Below, piece after piece: positions 43,232 through 52,366 of a DNA stretch of 63,645 nt. How positions within the stretch are numbered: position 1 is the stretch's first letter; each line of letters starts with the position of its first letter. Under the pieces are notes generated by a model. That model was not told the DNA's origin, did no database searches, and was given only the letters and a program-made list of their open reading frames with translations. The stretch spans positions 1 to 63,645 of the forward strand of contig SFDM01000014.1 of assembly GCA_004558205.1 (NCBI GenBank), written 5' to 3'. The stretch comes from Pyramidobacter piscolens. GTDB lineage: Bacteria > Synergistota > Synergistia > Synergistales > Dethiosulfovibrionaceae. Made by a program: the position numbers and the translations under genes.

Positions 43232-43283
43232 AAAAAAAGAAAGCCTTTGTTGATAAGTTTTTAAAAGTTATCAACAAAGGCTT
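43232..43283 (-). terminator. terminator after phoU
   Basis: A perfect 16-bp inverted repeat (AAGCCTTTGTTGATAA at 43241-43256 and its complement at 43268-43283) with an 11-nt loop is followed on the minus strand by TCTTTTTTTA. It ends the nptA-phoU transcript before the pilW start. Confidence 0.92.
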
Positions 43284-43391
43284 AAAATTTCTGGCTTATT
43301 CTGTCTTACATGAAAAGAATCACATCAAAAAAGGGATATTCTCATAGCTCCCGGCAATTCCGCGCCCATGCGGTAAAATCCGGACCCGCTC

Positions 43392-44147
43392 TTACCGCTC
43401 CGAAGCGGAAGTCTCGCGCGGTTCGCTGGAACTGTTCTTCTTCTGCGTCATCGGCGAAATGCCCGTGGCGATAAAGTAGACCTTCTCCGCAAGGTTCATC
43501 ATATGATCAGCCACGCGTCCCAAATGTCTGATAATCCAAATGGAACAGAAAATCTCCGTGGGCGTCTCGGTCAAATAGGGAGACGCCAAACGCTGCATCA
43601 AAAGGGCGACCGCCGTGTCGCCAATGTCGTTTACAGCATGGCGGTTTTTGCGCATCCTCTCCAGGATGGATCCGTCCTCCTTGTCGAAAGCTTCCAGAAA
43701 GTCGGCGGCCATGGCGTCGCATTTATCGCCCATCTCCTGGATCTGCTCGAGTTTAGGAATCAGGGACGAGCCTCCGGTGCTCTCCACGTATTTCTGAAGG
43801 CGTATGGAGATGTTCACGGCCTGGTCGCCAATGCGCTCCAGATCGGTGATGATTTTCATCACCGCGTAGACGAAACGCAGATCCTCGCGCATGGGCTGGC
43901 GCATGGCTATGGAGTAGAGGCATTCCTGGTCGATCTGCTCCTCCAGGTCGTCAATCCGGTCATCGTCGGCGATCACGCTGCCGGCCGTCTTTAGGTCCAG
44001 AGCGTTTAAAGCTTTCACGGCGCGCACCAGAGACTCCCGGGCAAAGTCCGTCATCTGTGTGACCAGGACCTTCATCCGCGCCTTATCGGAAGCGTAAAGA
44101 TAGGTTTCAAGGTTATGCTCTTTTGACTCGATAGATTTTGCGGACAT
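43392..44147 (-). CDS. phoU: phosphate uptake regulator PhoU
   Basis: A 251-residue PhoU with two three-helix repeats and the conserved DDRIDDLEEQID metal-site pattern, then DLERIGDQAVNI and HLGRVADHMMNLAEKVYF in the second half. PhoU links phosphate carriers to two-component control. The ATG at 44147 shares one base with the stop of the carrier gene (TGATG) and has AAGGAG upstream, so both are co-translated. Confidence 0.93.
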   Translation of the reverse strand: MSAKSIESKEHNLETYLYASDKARMKVLVTQMTDFARESLVRAVKALNALDLKTAGSVIADDDRIDDLEEQIDQECLYSIAMRQPMREDLRFVYAVMKIITDLERIGDQAVNISIRLQKYVESTGGSSLIPKLEQIQEMGDKCDAMAADFLEAFDKEDGSILERMRKNRHAVNDIGDTAVALLMQRLASPYLTETPTEIFCSIWIIRHLGRVADHMMNLAEKVYFIATGISPMTQKKNSSSEPRETSASER

Positions 44148-45784
44148 CAGGCTGTAATCTCCTTCCATTCATGAACGGCAGCGCCGGCGGCGTTGTAAAG
44201 CGACTGCTTCTTCGTAAACTCCTCGCCCTCGGCAACTTCCTTCGCCATGCCGAGAAAACCTTGCATCAGAGAGACTAAACGGATGATTCTCGCCGCGTTG
44301 CGGTCGTAGGCGCTGTTTTCCCCCACATCCCGGCGGATCTGGCTGCTGAGAGAGGCAAGCTGGGCTTCCAGTTCGCCGCCCAAAGCGACAAGCCCCATCT
44401 CCCCGATCACGAAGGCCCTCAGGCTGCAGCGCATGCATTTGCGCGAGAGCTTGCACCAGCGCTCCCACAGGTCGGCTCCAAGACGCTCTTTTAGAGCTTC
44501 GTGCATGGCCGGAGACTCTAAGCTCGTCTTGATGCCGCCGCAGAGAAGCTTCTGCATTCCCCGCAGGATAGACATGGTATAACTGATCGTCGCAAAATTT
44601 CTCGCAAGCTTCTCGTCATCCTTGGGAACGCTGATCTTATAGGCGTACTCCTGACAGGCGCCGCAGAGGTCTTCAATTCCCTTCGGCAGCGTCTCAAAGA
44701 AAACCTTGTCCCGCTGCTGAGGCTCGAGAAGCATCTGGAGGTAGGCTTCCATATAGTTGGAGAGCCTTGTCATTTCCTTCGAAAGGAGCATGACGGCCAT
44801 GTCGGGCACCGTCAGAATTTCCTCGTCAAGATAGCGAGGCTCGCTCAGATTGCCCTCGTTGTTGATCAGGCAGCCCGACAGACGCGACAGCAGGCTTGGG
44901 AAGGGATAGAACAAAAGGATATTGAACGTGGCGATCAGGACCTGGCCGTACACAAGCTCCTGCGCCGCCGTAAACCCCCGTGCCACCAAAAAATCATGGA
45001 CGAAGGGAGAAATGCACAGAAAGGCCAGGCCGCCGAGAAGCTTGAAGAAAAATGTCGCATAGCCAAGCCTCTGAGCGCTCATGCTGCCGCCCATGCCAGC
45101 CAGCACCACCATGGTAGTGGAGCCGATATGGGCTCCCAGCGCGATCGGCAAAGCCGACGAGGCGGGCAGCGCGTTTGAGGCCGCCAGTGCGATGCCAAGC
45201 GCCATGATCGCCGAACTGCTCTGAAGGACGCCCGATCCGATGAAGGCGATCATGCCCATGATCCAGCCGTTCGACGCCCAATGGACGACGATCTTCCTAA
45301 AGGCCTCGTCCTGAAACAGAGGCCCCGTGCCATACCCGAGGATCAGCATGCCCATGAAAATCAGCGAAAGGCACTCAAGCAGCCCGCAGATTCTTTTAAC
45401 CCAGCTGTTCTTCAGTTTGCCCAGAAAAAAAGACAGACCGAACAGCAAAGGGGCGAAGGCGAAGAGATTCAGGCTCAGCAGAAAAGACACGAAAGTCCCG
45501 CCAAGGCTGGCCCCCATCATGACGATCAGCGACCCCGCAAAGGACAGAAGCCCCACGTCGACAAAACCGACGGCGAAGGATGTAGCGATGGTGCTGCTCT
45601 GAGTCAAAGCTGAGAGCAGCACCCCGATCGTAAAAGCCTGGTACTTTTTCCTCGTAAAGCGTCCCATCAGCTCGCGGGATTCGCCTCCAAGGTTATTCCT
45701 GAAGAACTGCGAACTCTGTTCAACGCCGAACAGAAATAGCGCCAGACCTCCAAGGACGTTGATAAAACAGAAAAAGTAATTCAA
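44147..45784 (-). CDS. Na/phosphate cotransporter with C-terminal PhoU-like domain
   Basis: A 545-residue protein. The N-terminal 310 residues hold two inverted Na/Pi repeats with QSS motifs (LTQSSTIATSFAVGFVDVG; GVLQSSSAIMALGIALA), the phosphate-carrier signature of the NptA/SLC34 family. The C-terminal part is a helical PhoU-like domain. The start is a TTG with GGAGG eight bases upstream. It lies 46 bases after a Tct gene and directly before phoU. It would import phosphate at the inner membrane. Confidence 0.9.
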   Translation of the reverse strand: MNYFFCFINVLGGLALFLFGVEQSSQFFRNNLGGESRELMGRFTRKKYQAFTIGVLLSALTQSSTIATSFAVGFVDVGLLSFAGSLIVMMGASLGGTFVSFLLSLNLFAFAPLLFGLSFFLGKLKNSWVKRICGLLECLSLIFMGMLILGYGTGPLFQDEAFRKIVVHWASNGWIMGMIAFIGSGVLQSSSAIMALGIALAASNALPASSALPIALGAHIGSTTMVVLAGMGGSMSAQRLGYATFFFKLLGGLAFLCISPFVHDFLVARGFTAAQELVYGQVLIATFNILLFYPFPSLLSRLSGCLINNEGNLSEPRYLDEEILTVPDMAVMLLSKEMTRLSNYMEAYLQMLLEPQQRDKVFFETLPKGIEDLCGACQEYAYKISVPKDDEKLARNFATISYTMSILRGMQKLLCGGIKTSLESPAMHEALKERLGADLWERWCKLSRKCMRCSLRAFVIGEMGLVALGGELEAQLASLSSQIRRDVGENSAYDRNAARIIRLVSLMQGFLGMAKEVAEGEEFTKKQSLYNAAGAAVHEWKEITA

Positions 45785-45802
45785 CCCTTTTCCCTCCCTC
45801 TC

Positions 45803-45828
45803 CCCGTCTCATCGAGGAGAGACGGGGA
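45803..45828 (-). terminator. hairpin after the downstream tctA copy
   Basis: CCCCGTCTC (45803-45811) and GAGACGGGG (45820-45828) form a 9-bp stem with an 8-nt loop, two bases beyond the tctA stop. The minus-strand continuation is purine-rich without a U-run, so read-through into nptA is possible. Confidence 0.55.
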
Positions 45829-45829
45829 A

Positions 45830-47323
45830 TCAGCACGTTTTTTTGCCGTATTTTTTCTTCAATTCCGCGAATATGGGCGCCAGCAGCGAGAGCAGGGCAA
45901 TGCCGAGCAGCGCGGCGCTCAGGGGCCTCTTATAAAGCAGTTCGGGGCCTCCCATAATGATGGTCATCTGCAGGTTCGTCTCGATCAGAGCGCCGAGGAC
46001 GAGTCCAAGCACAATCGGCGACGACGGGTAACGGAACTTGTTAAGGATCCACCCCAATACGCCGAACCCTACGCAGACGCCCACGTCGAACACCGAGGAA
46101 CGCACAGCGTAACTGCCCACCACGGAGAACGCGAAAATCATGGGATAGAGTATGGTCTTAGGCACCTTGGTCACCTTGATCCACAGCCGGCTGCCCCAGG
46201 TTCCGAGGAAATAAAGCACCACGTTCGCGACGAAAAGGCTCGAAAAGAGCGTATAGACGATGTCGGGGTGCTTCGTGAACAGCTCGGGACCGGGACGAAG
46301 CTCGTGAATCATCAACGCGCCGATCAACACTGCCGTCGAAGCGCTTCCGGGGATTCCCAGCGTCAGAAGCGGCACTAGAGCGCCGCCCACGGAAGCGCTG
46401 TTGGCAGATTCCGCCGCGGCCACGCCTTCAAGCGCGCCTTTGCCGAACATCTCTGGCTCCTTTGAAAGCCGTTTTTCCATGTCGTAGGCGAGGAAAGAAG
46501 CGATGGTGCCGCCCGCGCCGGGGAAAATCCCGATCAGCGTGCCCAGCACGCCCGACCTCAGGATACTCCATTTCAGACTCAGGTAGGTCTTCACCGAAGG
46601 CCATTCGGACACGTGGTCCTCAGCCGTCGCAAAGGCTCTGAAATCATGGGCCTCAATGTTAGCAAAGACCTCGCTCAAGGCAAAAAGGCCGATCAGGGCG
46701 GGCACAAAGGAGAATCCGTCGTAGAGGTTCAGGACGTCAAAGGTAAAACGGCTCACGCCGTTCACGTGGTCCAGGCCGATGGTGTTGAGAAGCAGCCCCA
46801 GGAGGACGGCAATCAGCGACTCGTTCCACTTCTCGCCAGCCAGGGAAGCAACGGTAGTAAGGCCCATCAGCGCCAGTGAAAAGTACTCGGCCGGCCAGAA
46901 CTTCAAAGCGAAGTTTGCCAAAGGCGCCGCGAACAGCACCAGGATGATGATCCCCACAAAACCGCCCCACACAGAAGCGATCAGCGAAATGCCAAGGCCG
47001 TAGCCGGCCCTGCCGCTCTTTGCCAGGGGGTAGCCGTCAAAGGCGGTCACCACCGCCGAGGGCGTCCCTGGCGTGTTGATCATGACGGCCGTGATGGAGC
47101 CGCCGTAATTGGAAGCCAGATAGATGGCGCAGAGCATCACGATGCCCATGGTCGGCGTCATGCCGAAGGTGAAGGGCAGCAGGATCGCTACGGCCATCGA
47201 AGGCGAAACGCCGGGCATGGCGCCGCCCAGAATGCCGACGATCACGCCGGCGACGACCACCAGGAAGGGTTTGATGCCGATCAGGTTCTGCATCCCCGCC
47301 CAAAGTTGAGTCATAAGCTCCAT
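45830..47323 (-). CDS. tctA: tripartite tricarboxylate transporter, large membrane subunit TctA (copy 1)
   Basis: A 497-residue polytopic TctA with the family signatures GAMPGVSPSMAVAILLPFTFGM, YLASNYGGSITAVMINTPG and GIFPGAGGTIASF. It uses an ion gradient to import carboxylates delivered by TctC. About thirty residues differ from the second copy at 48211-49704, so the two are very close paralogues. The ATG at 47323 follows GGGGG by eight bases and gives the same length as copy 2; an upstream GTG is less likely. Confidence 0.95.
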   Translation of the reverse strand: MELMTQLWAGMQNLIGIKPFLVVVAGVIVGILGGAMPGVSPSMAVAILLPFTFGMTPTMGIVMLCAIYLASNYGGSITAVMINTPGTPSAVVTAFDGYPLAKSGRAGYGLGISLIASVWGGFVGIIILVLFAAPLANFALKFWPAEYFSLALMGLTTVASLAGEKWNESLIAVLLGLLLNTIGLDHVNGVSRFTFDVLNLYDGFSFVPALIGLFALSEVFANIEAHDFRAFATAEDHVSEWPSVKTYLSLKWSILRSGVLGTLIGIFPGAGGTIASFLAYDMEKRLSKEPEMFGKGALEGVAAAESANSASVGGALVPLLTLGIPGSASTAVLIGALMIHELRPGPELFTKHPDIVYTLFSSLFVANVVLYFLGTWGSRLWIKVTKVPKTILYPMIFAFSVVGSYAVRSSVFDVGVCVGFGVLGWILNKFRYPSSPIVLGLVLGALIETNLQMTIIMGGPELLYKRPLSAALLGIALLSLLAPIFAELKKKYGKKTC

Positions 47324-47335
47324 GGCGTCCACCCC

Positions 47336-47893
47336 CTATGCAAAGAGCGAGCCCGTAGGCAGGCCAAGGAGAAGCGCCTTGTTGAACACCAGCCACGTAA
47401 GAACAATCCATACTGCGGCAACGCTGCAAATGAGGGTCAATCTTCTTTCTCCCAGGATCAGCATGATCAGCACGAGCATCGCCCCTGTGCTGATAAAGAA
47501 TCCCAAAGAGTTGAACAGCGAGACCGTCAGGAAAAGCACGGCGATGACATAAAACACCTTGTCCAAACGTCCATAACCGGCCGGTTTCACGCTGGGAGCG
47601 CGCCAGACTTTTACAAACTGCCACAGCCCCGCCAGAAGAAGAGGGATACTCCACAGATAAGGCATCAGTTTGGAACTGCTCTCCATGCCGTCCATCTCTT
47701 CAAGCCCATTGGTGAGGAAGATGAAGGCCAGCGCCAGTTCGATAAAGAAAAACGCGACCAGGAGCGAACCGAGACGGTCTTTTTTTCCGCAGAACGCGCA
47801 GAAAAGCGCCATTAGAACCATGACCGCAGCTGCAATGCCGACGATAGTGCAAAGCCCTTTTAAATTAGAGAGAGACGCTGCAAGTTCAACCAT
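47336..47893 (-). CDS. tctB: tripartite tricarboxylate transporter, small membrane subunit TctB (copy 1)
   Basis: A 185-residue membrane protein with four hydrophobic segments, the usual TctB layout. It precedes tctA by 12 bases. It is a near duplicate of the TctB at 49717-50274, differing by scattered substitutions (for instance CTIVGIAAAV versus CVITGAAAAV). Upstream lies a decayed tctC, so this copy may depend on the binding protein encoded further upstream. Confidence 0.92.
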   Translation of the reverse strand: MVELAASLSNLKGLCTIVGIAAAVMVLMALFCAFCGKKDRLGSLLVAFFFIELALAFIFLTNGLEEMDGMESSSKLMPYLWSIPLLLAGLWQFVKVWRAPSVKPAGYGRLDKVFYVIAVLFLTVSLFNSLGFFISTGAMLVLIMLILGERRLTLICSVAAVWIVLTWLVFNKALLLGLPTGSLFA

Positions 47894-47940
47894 ACAGGAT
47901 CACCTGCTTTCAAAAATTGGCCCCTGCCTCAGTGAAAATA

Positions 47941-48120
47941 CAACAGGGACAAGAAACAAAGCGTTACCTCATTAATCAAGCTTTCCGCAGAGCCATCACA
48001 AAACTCCGCGTCCTTTTCAACCTGCCCGCAAGACTCTTTTCAGCTTCAGTTCTCAGGATTACTTTTAAGGCCGTCCCTGAAAAACCAAGAGCTTCTTCGA
48101 CTCCGGACAGGAAGAGCACC
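47941..48120 (-). pseudogene. decayed remnant of a tctC gene
   Basis: This stretch aligns with the 3' part of the intact tctC (50345 onward). Matching islands include GCGTTAC, TTAATCAA, CCGCAGAGCCA, a CTCCGCGTCC block and TCTTCGACTCCGGACAGGA, with indels that break the frame. The intact gene has ACGCGTTACTT...GCAGAGCCAG...CTCCACGTCCG at the equivalent place. The hairpin seen before intact tctB is also degraded here (GGCCCCTG ... CAGGGACA). Most of the gene is deleted. It occupies exactly the tctC slot of the duplicated cassette. Confidence 0.8.
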
Positions 48121-48210
48121 ACCCTCCGAGAGCATTGATGAAATTAATGAAACTGAAAAATCGACTTAATCTTTTATTCTGTCTCTCTCCCCCTCAAGGG
48201 AGACGAGGGA

Positions 48211-49704
48211 TCAGCATGTTTTTTTGCCGTATTTTTTCTTCAATTCCGCAAATATGGGCGCCAGCAGCGAGAGCAGGGCAATACCGAGCAGCGCGGCGCT
48301 CAGGGGCCTCGTGTAAAGCAGTTCGGGGCCTCCCATGATGATGGTCATCTGCAGGTTCGTCTCGATCAGGGCGCCGAGGACAAGCCCAAGCACAATCGGC
48401 GACGTCGGGTAATGGAACTTGTTGAGGATCCACCCCAATACGCCGAAACCCACGCAGACGCCCACGTCGAACACGGAAGAACGCACGGCGTAACTGCCCA
48501 CCACGGAGAACGCAAAGATCATGGGGTACAGCACCGTCTTCGGGACCTGCGTCACCTTGATCCAGATGCGGCTGCCCCAGGTTCCAAGGAAATAAAGCAC
48601 CACGTTCGCGACGAAGAGGCTGGAAAACAGCGTATAGACGATCTCTGGGTGCTTCGTGAACAGCTCTGGGCCGGGACGAAGTTCGTGAATCATCAACGCG
48701 CCGATCAACACCGCCGTCGAAGCGCTTCCGGGGATTCCTAGCGTCAGAAGCGGCACCAGAGCGCCGCCCACGGATGAGCTGTTGGAAGCTTCAGCCGCGG
48801 CCACCCCCTCGAAAGAGCCCTTGCCGAACAGTTCAGGTTCTTTGGACAGGCGCTTCTCCACATCGTAGGCGATAAAAGAGGCGATGGTGCCGCCCGCGCC
48901 GGGGAAAATCCCGATCAGCGTGCCCAGCACGCCCGACCTCAGGATGCTCCATTTCAGCTTCAGATAGGTCTTCAGCGAAGGCCACTCCGACACGTGATCG
49001 TCCACGGCCGCAAAGGCCCTGAAGTCGTTGGCTTCGATGTTCGTGAAGACCTCGCTCAAGGCAAAAAGACCGATCAGGGCGGGCACGAAGGAGAATCCGT
49101 CGTAGAGGTTCAAAATGTCGAAGGTAAAGCGGCTCACGCCGTTCACGTGGTCCAGGCCGATGGTGTTGAGGAGCAGCCCCAGGAGGACGGCGATCAGCGA
49201 CTCATTCCACTTCTCGCCAGCCAGAGAGGACACGGTGGAAAGGCCCATCAGCGCCAGCGAAAAGTACTCGGCCGGCCAGAATTTAAGCGCGAAGCTGGCC
49301 AGAGGCGCCGAGAACAGCACCAGAATGATGATCCCCACGAACCCGCCCCACACAGAAGCGACCAGCGAAATGCCGAGGCCGTAGCCGGCCCTGCCGCTCT
49401 TTGCCAAAGGGTAGCCGTCGAAGGCGGTCACCACCGCCGAGGGCGTCCCCGGCGTGTTGATCATGACGGCCGTGATGGAGCCGCCATAGTTGGAGGCCAG
49501 GTAGATGGCGCAGAGCATCACGATGCCCATGGTCGGCGACATACCAAAGGTGAAGGGCAACAGGATCGCCACGGCCATCGAAGGCGAGACGCCGGGCATG
49601 GCGCCGCCCAGTATGCCGACGATCACGCCGGCGACGACCACCAGGAAGGGCTTGATGCCGATCAAGTTCTGCATCCCCGCCCAGAGTTGAGTCATAAGTT
49701 CCAT
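48211..49704 (-). CDS. tctA: tripartite tricarboxylate transporter, large membrane subunit TctA (copy 2)
   Basis: A 497-residue TctA with the same signatures as copy 1 and about 94% identity by eye. Differences cluster in the middle third (for example AVDDHVSEWPSLKTYLKL versus TAEDHVSEWPSVKTYLSL). The start has GGAGG at good spacing. Together with the adjacent tctB and the intact tctC it forms the complete cassette. The substrate (citrate, other tri- or dicarboxylates) cannot be read from sequence. Confidence 0.95.
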   Translation of the reverse strand: MELMTQLWAGMQNLIGIKPFLVVVAGVIVGILGGAMPGVSPSMAVAILLPFTFGMSPTMGIVMLCAIYLASNYGGSITAVMINTPGTPSAVVTAFDGYPLAKSGRAGYGLGISLVASVWGGFVGIIILVLFSAPLASFALKFWPAEYFSLALMGLSTVSSLAGEKWNESLIAVLLGLLLNTIGLDHVNGVSRFTFDILNLYDGFSFVPALIGLFALSEVFTNIEANDFRAFAAVDDHVSEWPSLKTYLKLKWSILRSGVLGTLIGIFPGAGGTIASFIAYDVEKRLSKEPELFGKGSFEGVAAAEASNSSSVGGALVPLLTLGIPGSASTAVLIGALMIHELRPGPELFTKHPEIVYTLFSSLFVANVVLYFLGTWGSRIWIKVTQVPKTVLYPMIFAFSVVGSYAVRSSVFDVGVCVGFGVLGWILNKFHYPTSPIVLGLVLGALIETNLQMTIIMGGPELLYTRPLSAALLGIALLSLLAPIFAELKKKYGKKTC

Positions 49705-49716
49705 AACGTTCTCCTC

Positions 49717-50274
49717 CTATGCAAAGAGCGAGCCCGTAGGCAGCCCAAGAAGAAGCGCCTTGTTGAACACCAGCCACGTGAAGACCATCCATACCGCGGC
49801 GGTACTCAAAATAAGGAAAATTCTTCTTTCTCCCAGGATCAGCATGATCAGCACGAGCATCGCTCCCGTGCTGACAAAAAATCCCAGGGTGTTGAACAGC
49901 GAAACCGTCAGAAAAAGCACGGCGAGAACCAGGAAAACCTTATCGAGGCGGCCATGACCGGCGGCTTTCACGCCGGAAGCACGCCAGGTTTTTATAAACT
50001 GCCACAGGCCCGACAGAAGAAGCGGGATACTCCATAAATAGGGCATCAACTTGGAACTGCTCTCCATGCCGTCCATTTCTTCAAGTCCATTGGTGAGAAA
50101 GATGAACGCCAGCGCGACTTCGATAAAGAAAAACGAGACCAGGAGCGAGCCGAGACGATCCTTTTTCCCGCATAACGCGCAAAAAAGCGCCATCAGGACC
50201 ATGACGGCGGCAGCGGCGCCGGTGATAACACACAGTCCCTTAAAGTCAGAGAGGGACGCTGCAAGTTCGACCAT
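49717..50274 (-). CDS. tctB: tripartite tricarboxylate transporter, small membrane subunit TctB (copy 2)
   Basis: A 185-residue four-helix TctB, close paralogue of the one at 47336-47893. It lies 12 bases before tctA copy 2 and 70 bases after tctC. The gap carries an 8-bp hairpin that may set the ratio of periplasmic protein to membrane subunits. Confidence 0.92.
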   Translation of the reverse strand: MVELAASLSDFKGLCVITGAAAAVMVLMALFCALCGKKDRLGSLLVSFFFIEVALAFIFLTNGLEEMDGMESSSKLMPYLWSIPLLLSGLWQFIKTWRASGVKAAGHGRLDKVFLVLAVLFLTVSLFNTLGFFVSTGAMLVLIMLILGERRIFLILSTAAVWMVFTWLVFNKALLLGLPTGSLFA

Positions 50275-50299
50275 ACAGGATCACCTGCTTTCAAAAATT

Positions 50300-50332
50300 G
50301 GCCCCTGCTTCAGCGCGAGCGAAACAGGGGCC
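50300..50332 (-). terminator. attenuating hairpin between tctC and tctB
   Basis: GGCCCCTG (50300-50307) and CAGGGGCC (50325-50332) form a perfect 8-bp stem, followed on the minus strand by AATTTTTG. A partial terminator here would make more TctC than TctB/TctA, which is usual for binding-protein transporters. Confidence 0.7.
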
Positions 50333-50344
50333 AGAAACAACGCG

Positions 50345-51310
50345 TTACTTAATCAATCCGGCCTTGCGCAGAGCCAGTTTCGAATACTCCACGTCCGTTT
50401 TGACCTGCTCGGTGAATTCTTTTCTGCCCCAGTCAACCACGTCGATGCCGTCGCGCTCAAGATAGTTCTTCCACTCAGGATCGGCGGCGACCTTCTTGAC
50501 CAGGTCTTCCCACCAAACATAAGCCTCTTCGGGAGCGCCCTTTTTGATGGCGAAGCCGCGCCACATAATGTCGTTCTCAAGACCGGCGTAGCCAAGTTCC
50601 TTGAACGTAGGAGCGTCGGGGAACTGGGCAAGGCGCTCGGAACGGCACAGGGCGACGATCTTGTAACCGGCTCGTCCTGCCATGTCGGCGGGGTTGCCCA
50701 CGTAGCAGACGGACTGACCGCTCAGCGTGCCCATCATGGCTTCGGGACCGCTCTTGTAGGGAACCCATTTGGCCTTGATGCCCACAGTGTCCCACACCTT
50801 CAGTGCCAGGATATGGTCGTTGCCGCCGGGGGCGGGACCGCTCCAGAGCTGGGCTCCGTTTTTGGCCTTCGCGTCGGCCGCAATCTTATCAAAGGTGTTG
50901 AAGGGGCCGTCGGCCGCGGCGATCAGGCATTCAGGGTCGCGCATAAGCATGCCAACCCACTCCATGCTCCAGATCAGGTCGTCCTCACTCTTCTTGGCCG
51001 AGATAACCTTGTTGACCACGGCTGTCGTGGCAGCGAACACGGTGTAGCCGTCGGCAGGCTGCTGAAGCACATGGCCAAGCCCCACAAGGCCGCCGGCGCC
51101 CGTGACGTTCTCGACCACGAAAGTCGCGTCGGTGTACTTCTTGGCCACGGCGATGAACTTGCGGCTGGTCACGTCCATAAGACCGCCGGGAGCCACGTAG
51201 TTCACAACTTTGACCGGTCTGTCAGGATAGGCCGCCATTGCGGAAGCGGCAAAAACCGCCACTGTACCCAGAACAAGCGCACAGGATATTGCCTTACGTA
51301 AAGTCATCAC
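50345..51310 (-). CDS. tctC: tripartite tricarboxylate transporter, periplasmic binding protein TctC
   Basis: A 321-residue exported binding protein. The signal peptide is MMTLRKAISCALVLGTVAVF followed by a SAMA-A cleavage site. Family motifs include YPDRPVKVVNYVAPGG, the GAGGLVGLGHVL block and FPDAPTFKELGY. It captures carboxylates for TctA/TctB. AAGGAGG precedes a GTG-ATG pair, either of which may start translation. It is the only intact TctC for two membrane-subunit sets. Confidence 0.94.
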   Translation of the reverse strand: MMTLRKAISCALVLGTVAVFAASAMAAYPDRPVKVVNYVAPGGLMDVTSRKFIAVAKKYTDATFVVENVTGAGGLVGLGHVLQQPADGYTVFAATTAVVNKVISAKKSEDDLIWSMEWVGMLMRDPECLIAAADGPFNTFDKIAADAKAKNGAQLWSGPAPGGNDHILALKVWDTVGIKAKWVPYKSGPEAMMGTLSGQSVCYVGNPADMAGRAGYKIVALCRSERLAQFPDAPTFKELGYAGLENDIMWRGFAIKKGAPEEAYVWWEDLVKKVAADPEWKNYLERDGIDVVDWGRKEFTEQVKTDVEYSKLALRKAGLIK

Positions 51311-51444
51311 AAAATTCCTCCTTGTTGAAAAAATACATGAGCGAATCCCCTTTGCGGCCCGGCCTGAATTTGCCGAAACCGCGCCGATTTACGCAAAGTG
51401 TATCAACAAACAGTTATTATTGTACAGTAAGACGTGAAAAAAAA

Positions 51445-52365
51445 CTACGCTTTAAAGAGCTGGTACATCAGGCCGTGGCGCAGGCTTCTGTCGCTGACGG
51501 TCAGGCTCTGGGCTCCGCAGAGCTCAAGAATGGCCTTGACGATGCAGGCGCCAGCCAGGATCACGTCGGCGCGCTTGGGCTGAAGCCCCACGATTTCGCG
51601 GCGCTGGTCGAGAGTTTTCGCAGCGTAGTCGGCGATCTGGGCCTTTACGTCTTCAAGGGTCAGCGAAGAACCCTGAATCACGTCAGGATCGTAAACGGCC
51701 ATCTTGTGCTTTACCGAAGCCATGCTGGTCACGGTGCCGCCCATGCCAACCAGGAACGCCACGGGGCCTTTGACGCCGCCCTCAGCCAGTTCAGCCTTGA
51801 TCGAGGCCTGAGCTTCGGCAAGCTTCTCGGCGGAAACTGGCATCTGGGACAGATACTGCTCGGTGAAGCGCACGGCGCCCACGTTCAGGCTGAACTTGCG
51901 GACCAGCTTGCCCGACTCGCCGAAGACGAACTCCGTGCTGCCGCCGCCGGTATCGAAGGTCATCAGGTTCGCCTCGGCCGCGCCGGTGATCCCCGACATG
52001 ACCGCTACATAGGACAGCTGGGCCTCTTCCTCGCCGGGAAGCACGCGGAGCGTCAGCCCCGTCAGCTCTTTCACTCTGGCGATGAAGTCAGCGGCGTTCT
52101 TCGCGACGCGCAGCGCCATGGTGCCCACGACCACCACTTCGTCGGCTCCGGCCTCGCGGGCCTGGGCGACAAAGTTCGCCACGGACTGAGCGTTGCGCTC
52201 CAAGGGCTCGGCGGCGATCATGCCCGTGTCCTTCAGGCCTTCGCCAAGCCGGGCGATATCGTTCGCGTCCTTGAGAACCCGGTAGGAACCGTCCGCGCTG
52301 CCCTCGGCAAGGCAGAATTTGATGGAGTTGGTGCCGACGTCGATAATCGCTTTTTTCGATGCCAT
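51445..52365 (-). CDS. Ppx/GppA family phosphatase
   Basis: A 306-residue ASKHA-fold enzyme. The N-terminal phosphate loop is AIIDVGTNSIKFCLAEG, the second loop is MTFDTGGGSTEFVFGESG, and VGMGGTVTSMASVKHKM follows. It has only the catalytic core, without the C-terminal HD-like domain of E. coli Ppx. It would split polyphosphate or pppGpp. It starts one base after the stop of a CYTH-like gene and so is co-translated with it. Confidence 0.9.
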   Translation of the reverse strand: MASKKAIIDVGTNSIKFCLAEGSADGSYRVLKDANDIARLGEGLKDTGMIAAEPLERNAQSVANFVAQAREAGADEVVVVGTMALRVAKNAADFIARVKELTGLTLRVLPGEEEAQLSYVAVMSGITGAAEANLMTFDTGGGSTEFVFGESGKLVRKFSLNVGAVRFTEQYLSQMPVSAEKLAEAQASIKAELAEGGVKGPVAFLVGMGGTVTSMASVKHKMAVYDPDVIQGSSLTLEDVKAQIADYAAKTLDQRREIVGLQPKRADVILAGACIVKAILELCGAQSLTVSDRSLRHGLMYQLFKA

Positions 52366-52366
52366 T

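Noticed and set aside
43268..43276. TTATCAACA resembling a DnaA box
   Set aside because: One mismatch to the TTATCCACA consensus, and it is the arm of a perfect terminator hairpin after phoU.
48994..50037. Plus-strand frame of 347 residues opposite tctA/tctB
   Set aside because: His/Gln/Arg-rich antisense shadow; a similar frame is seen opposite the other tct copy only because the DNA is duplicated.
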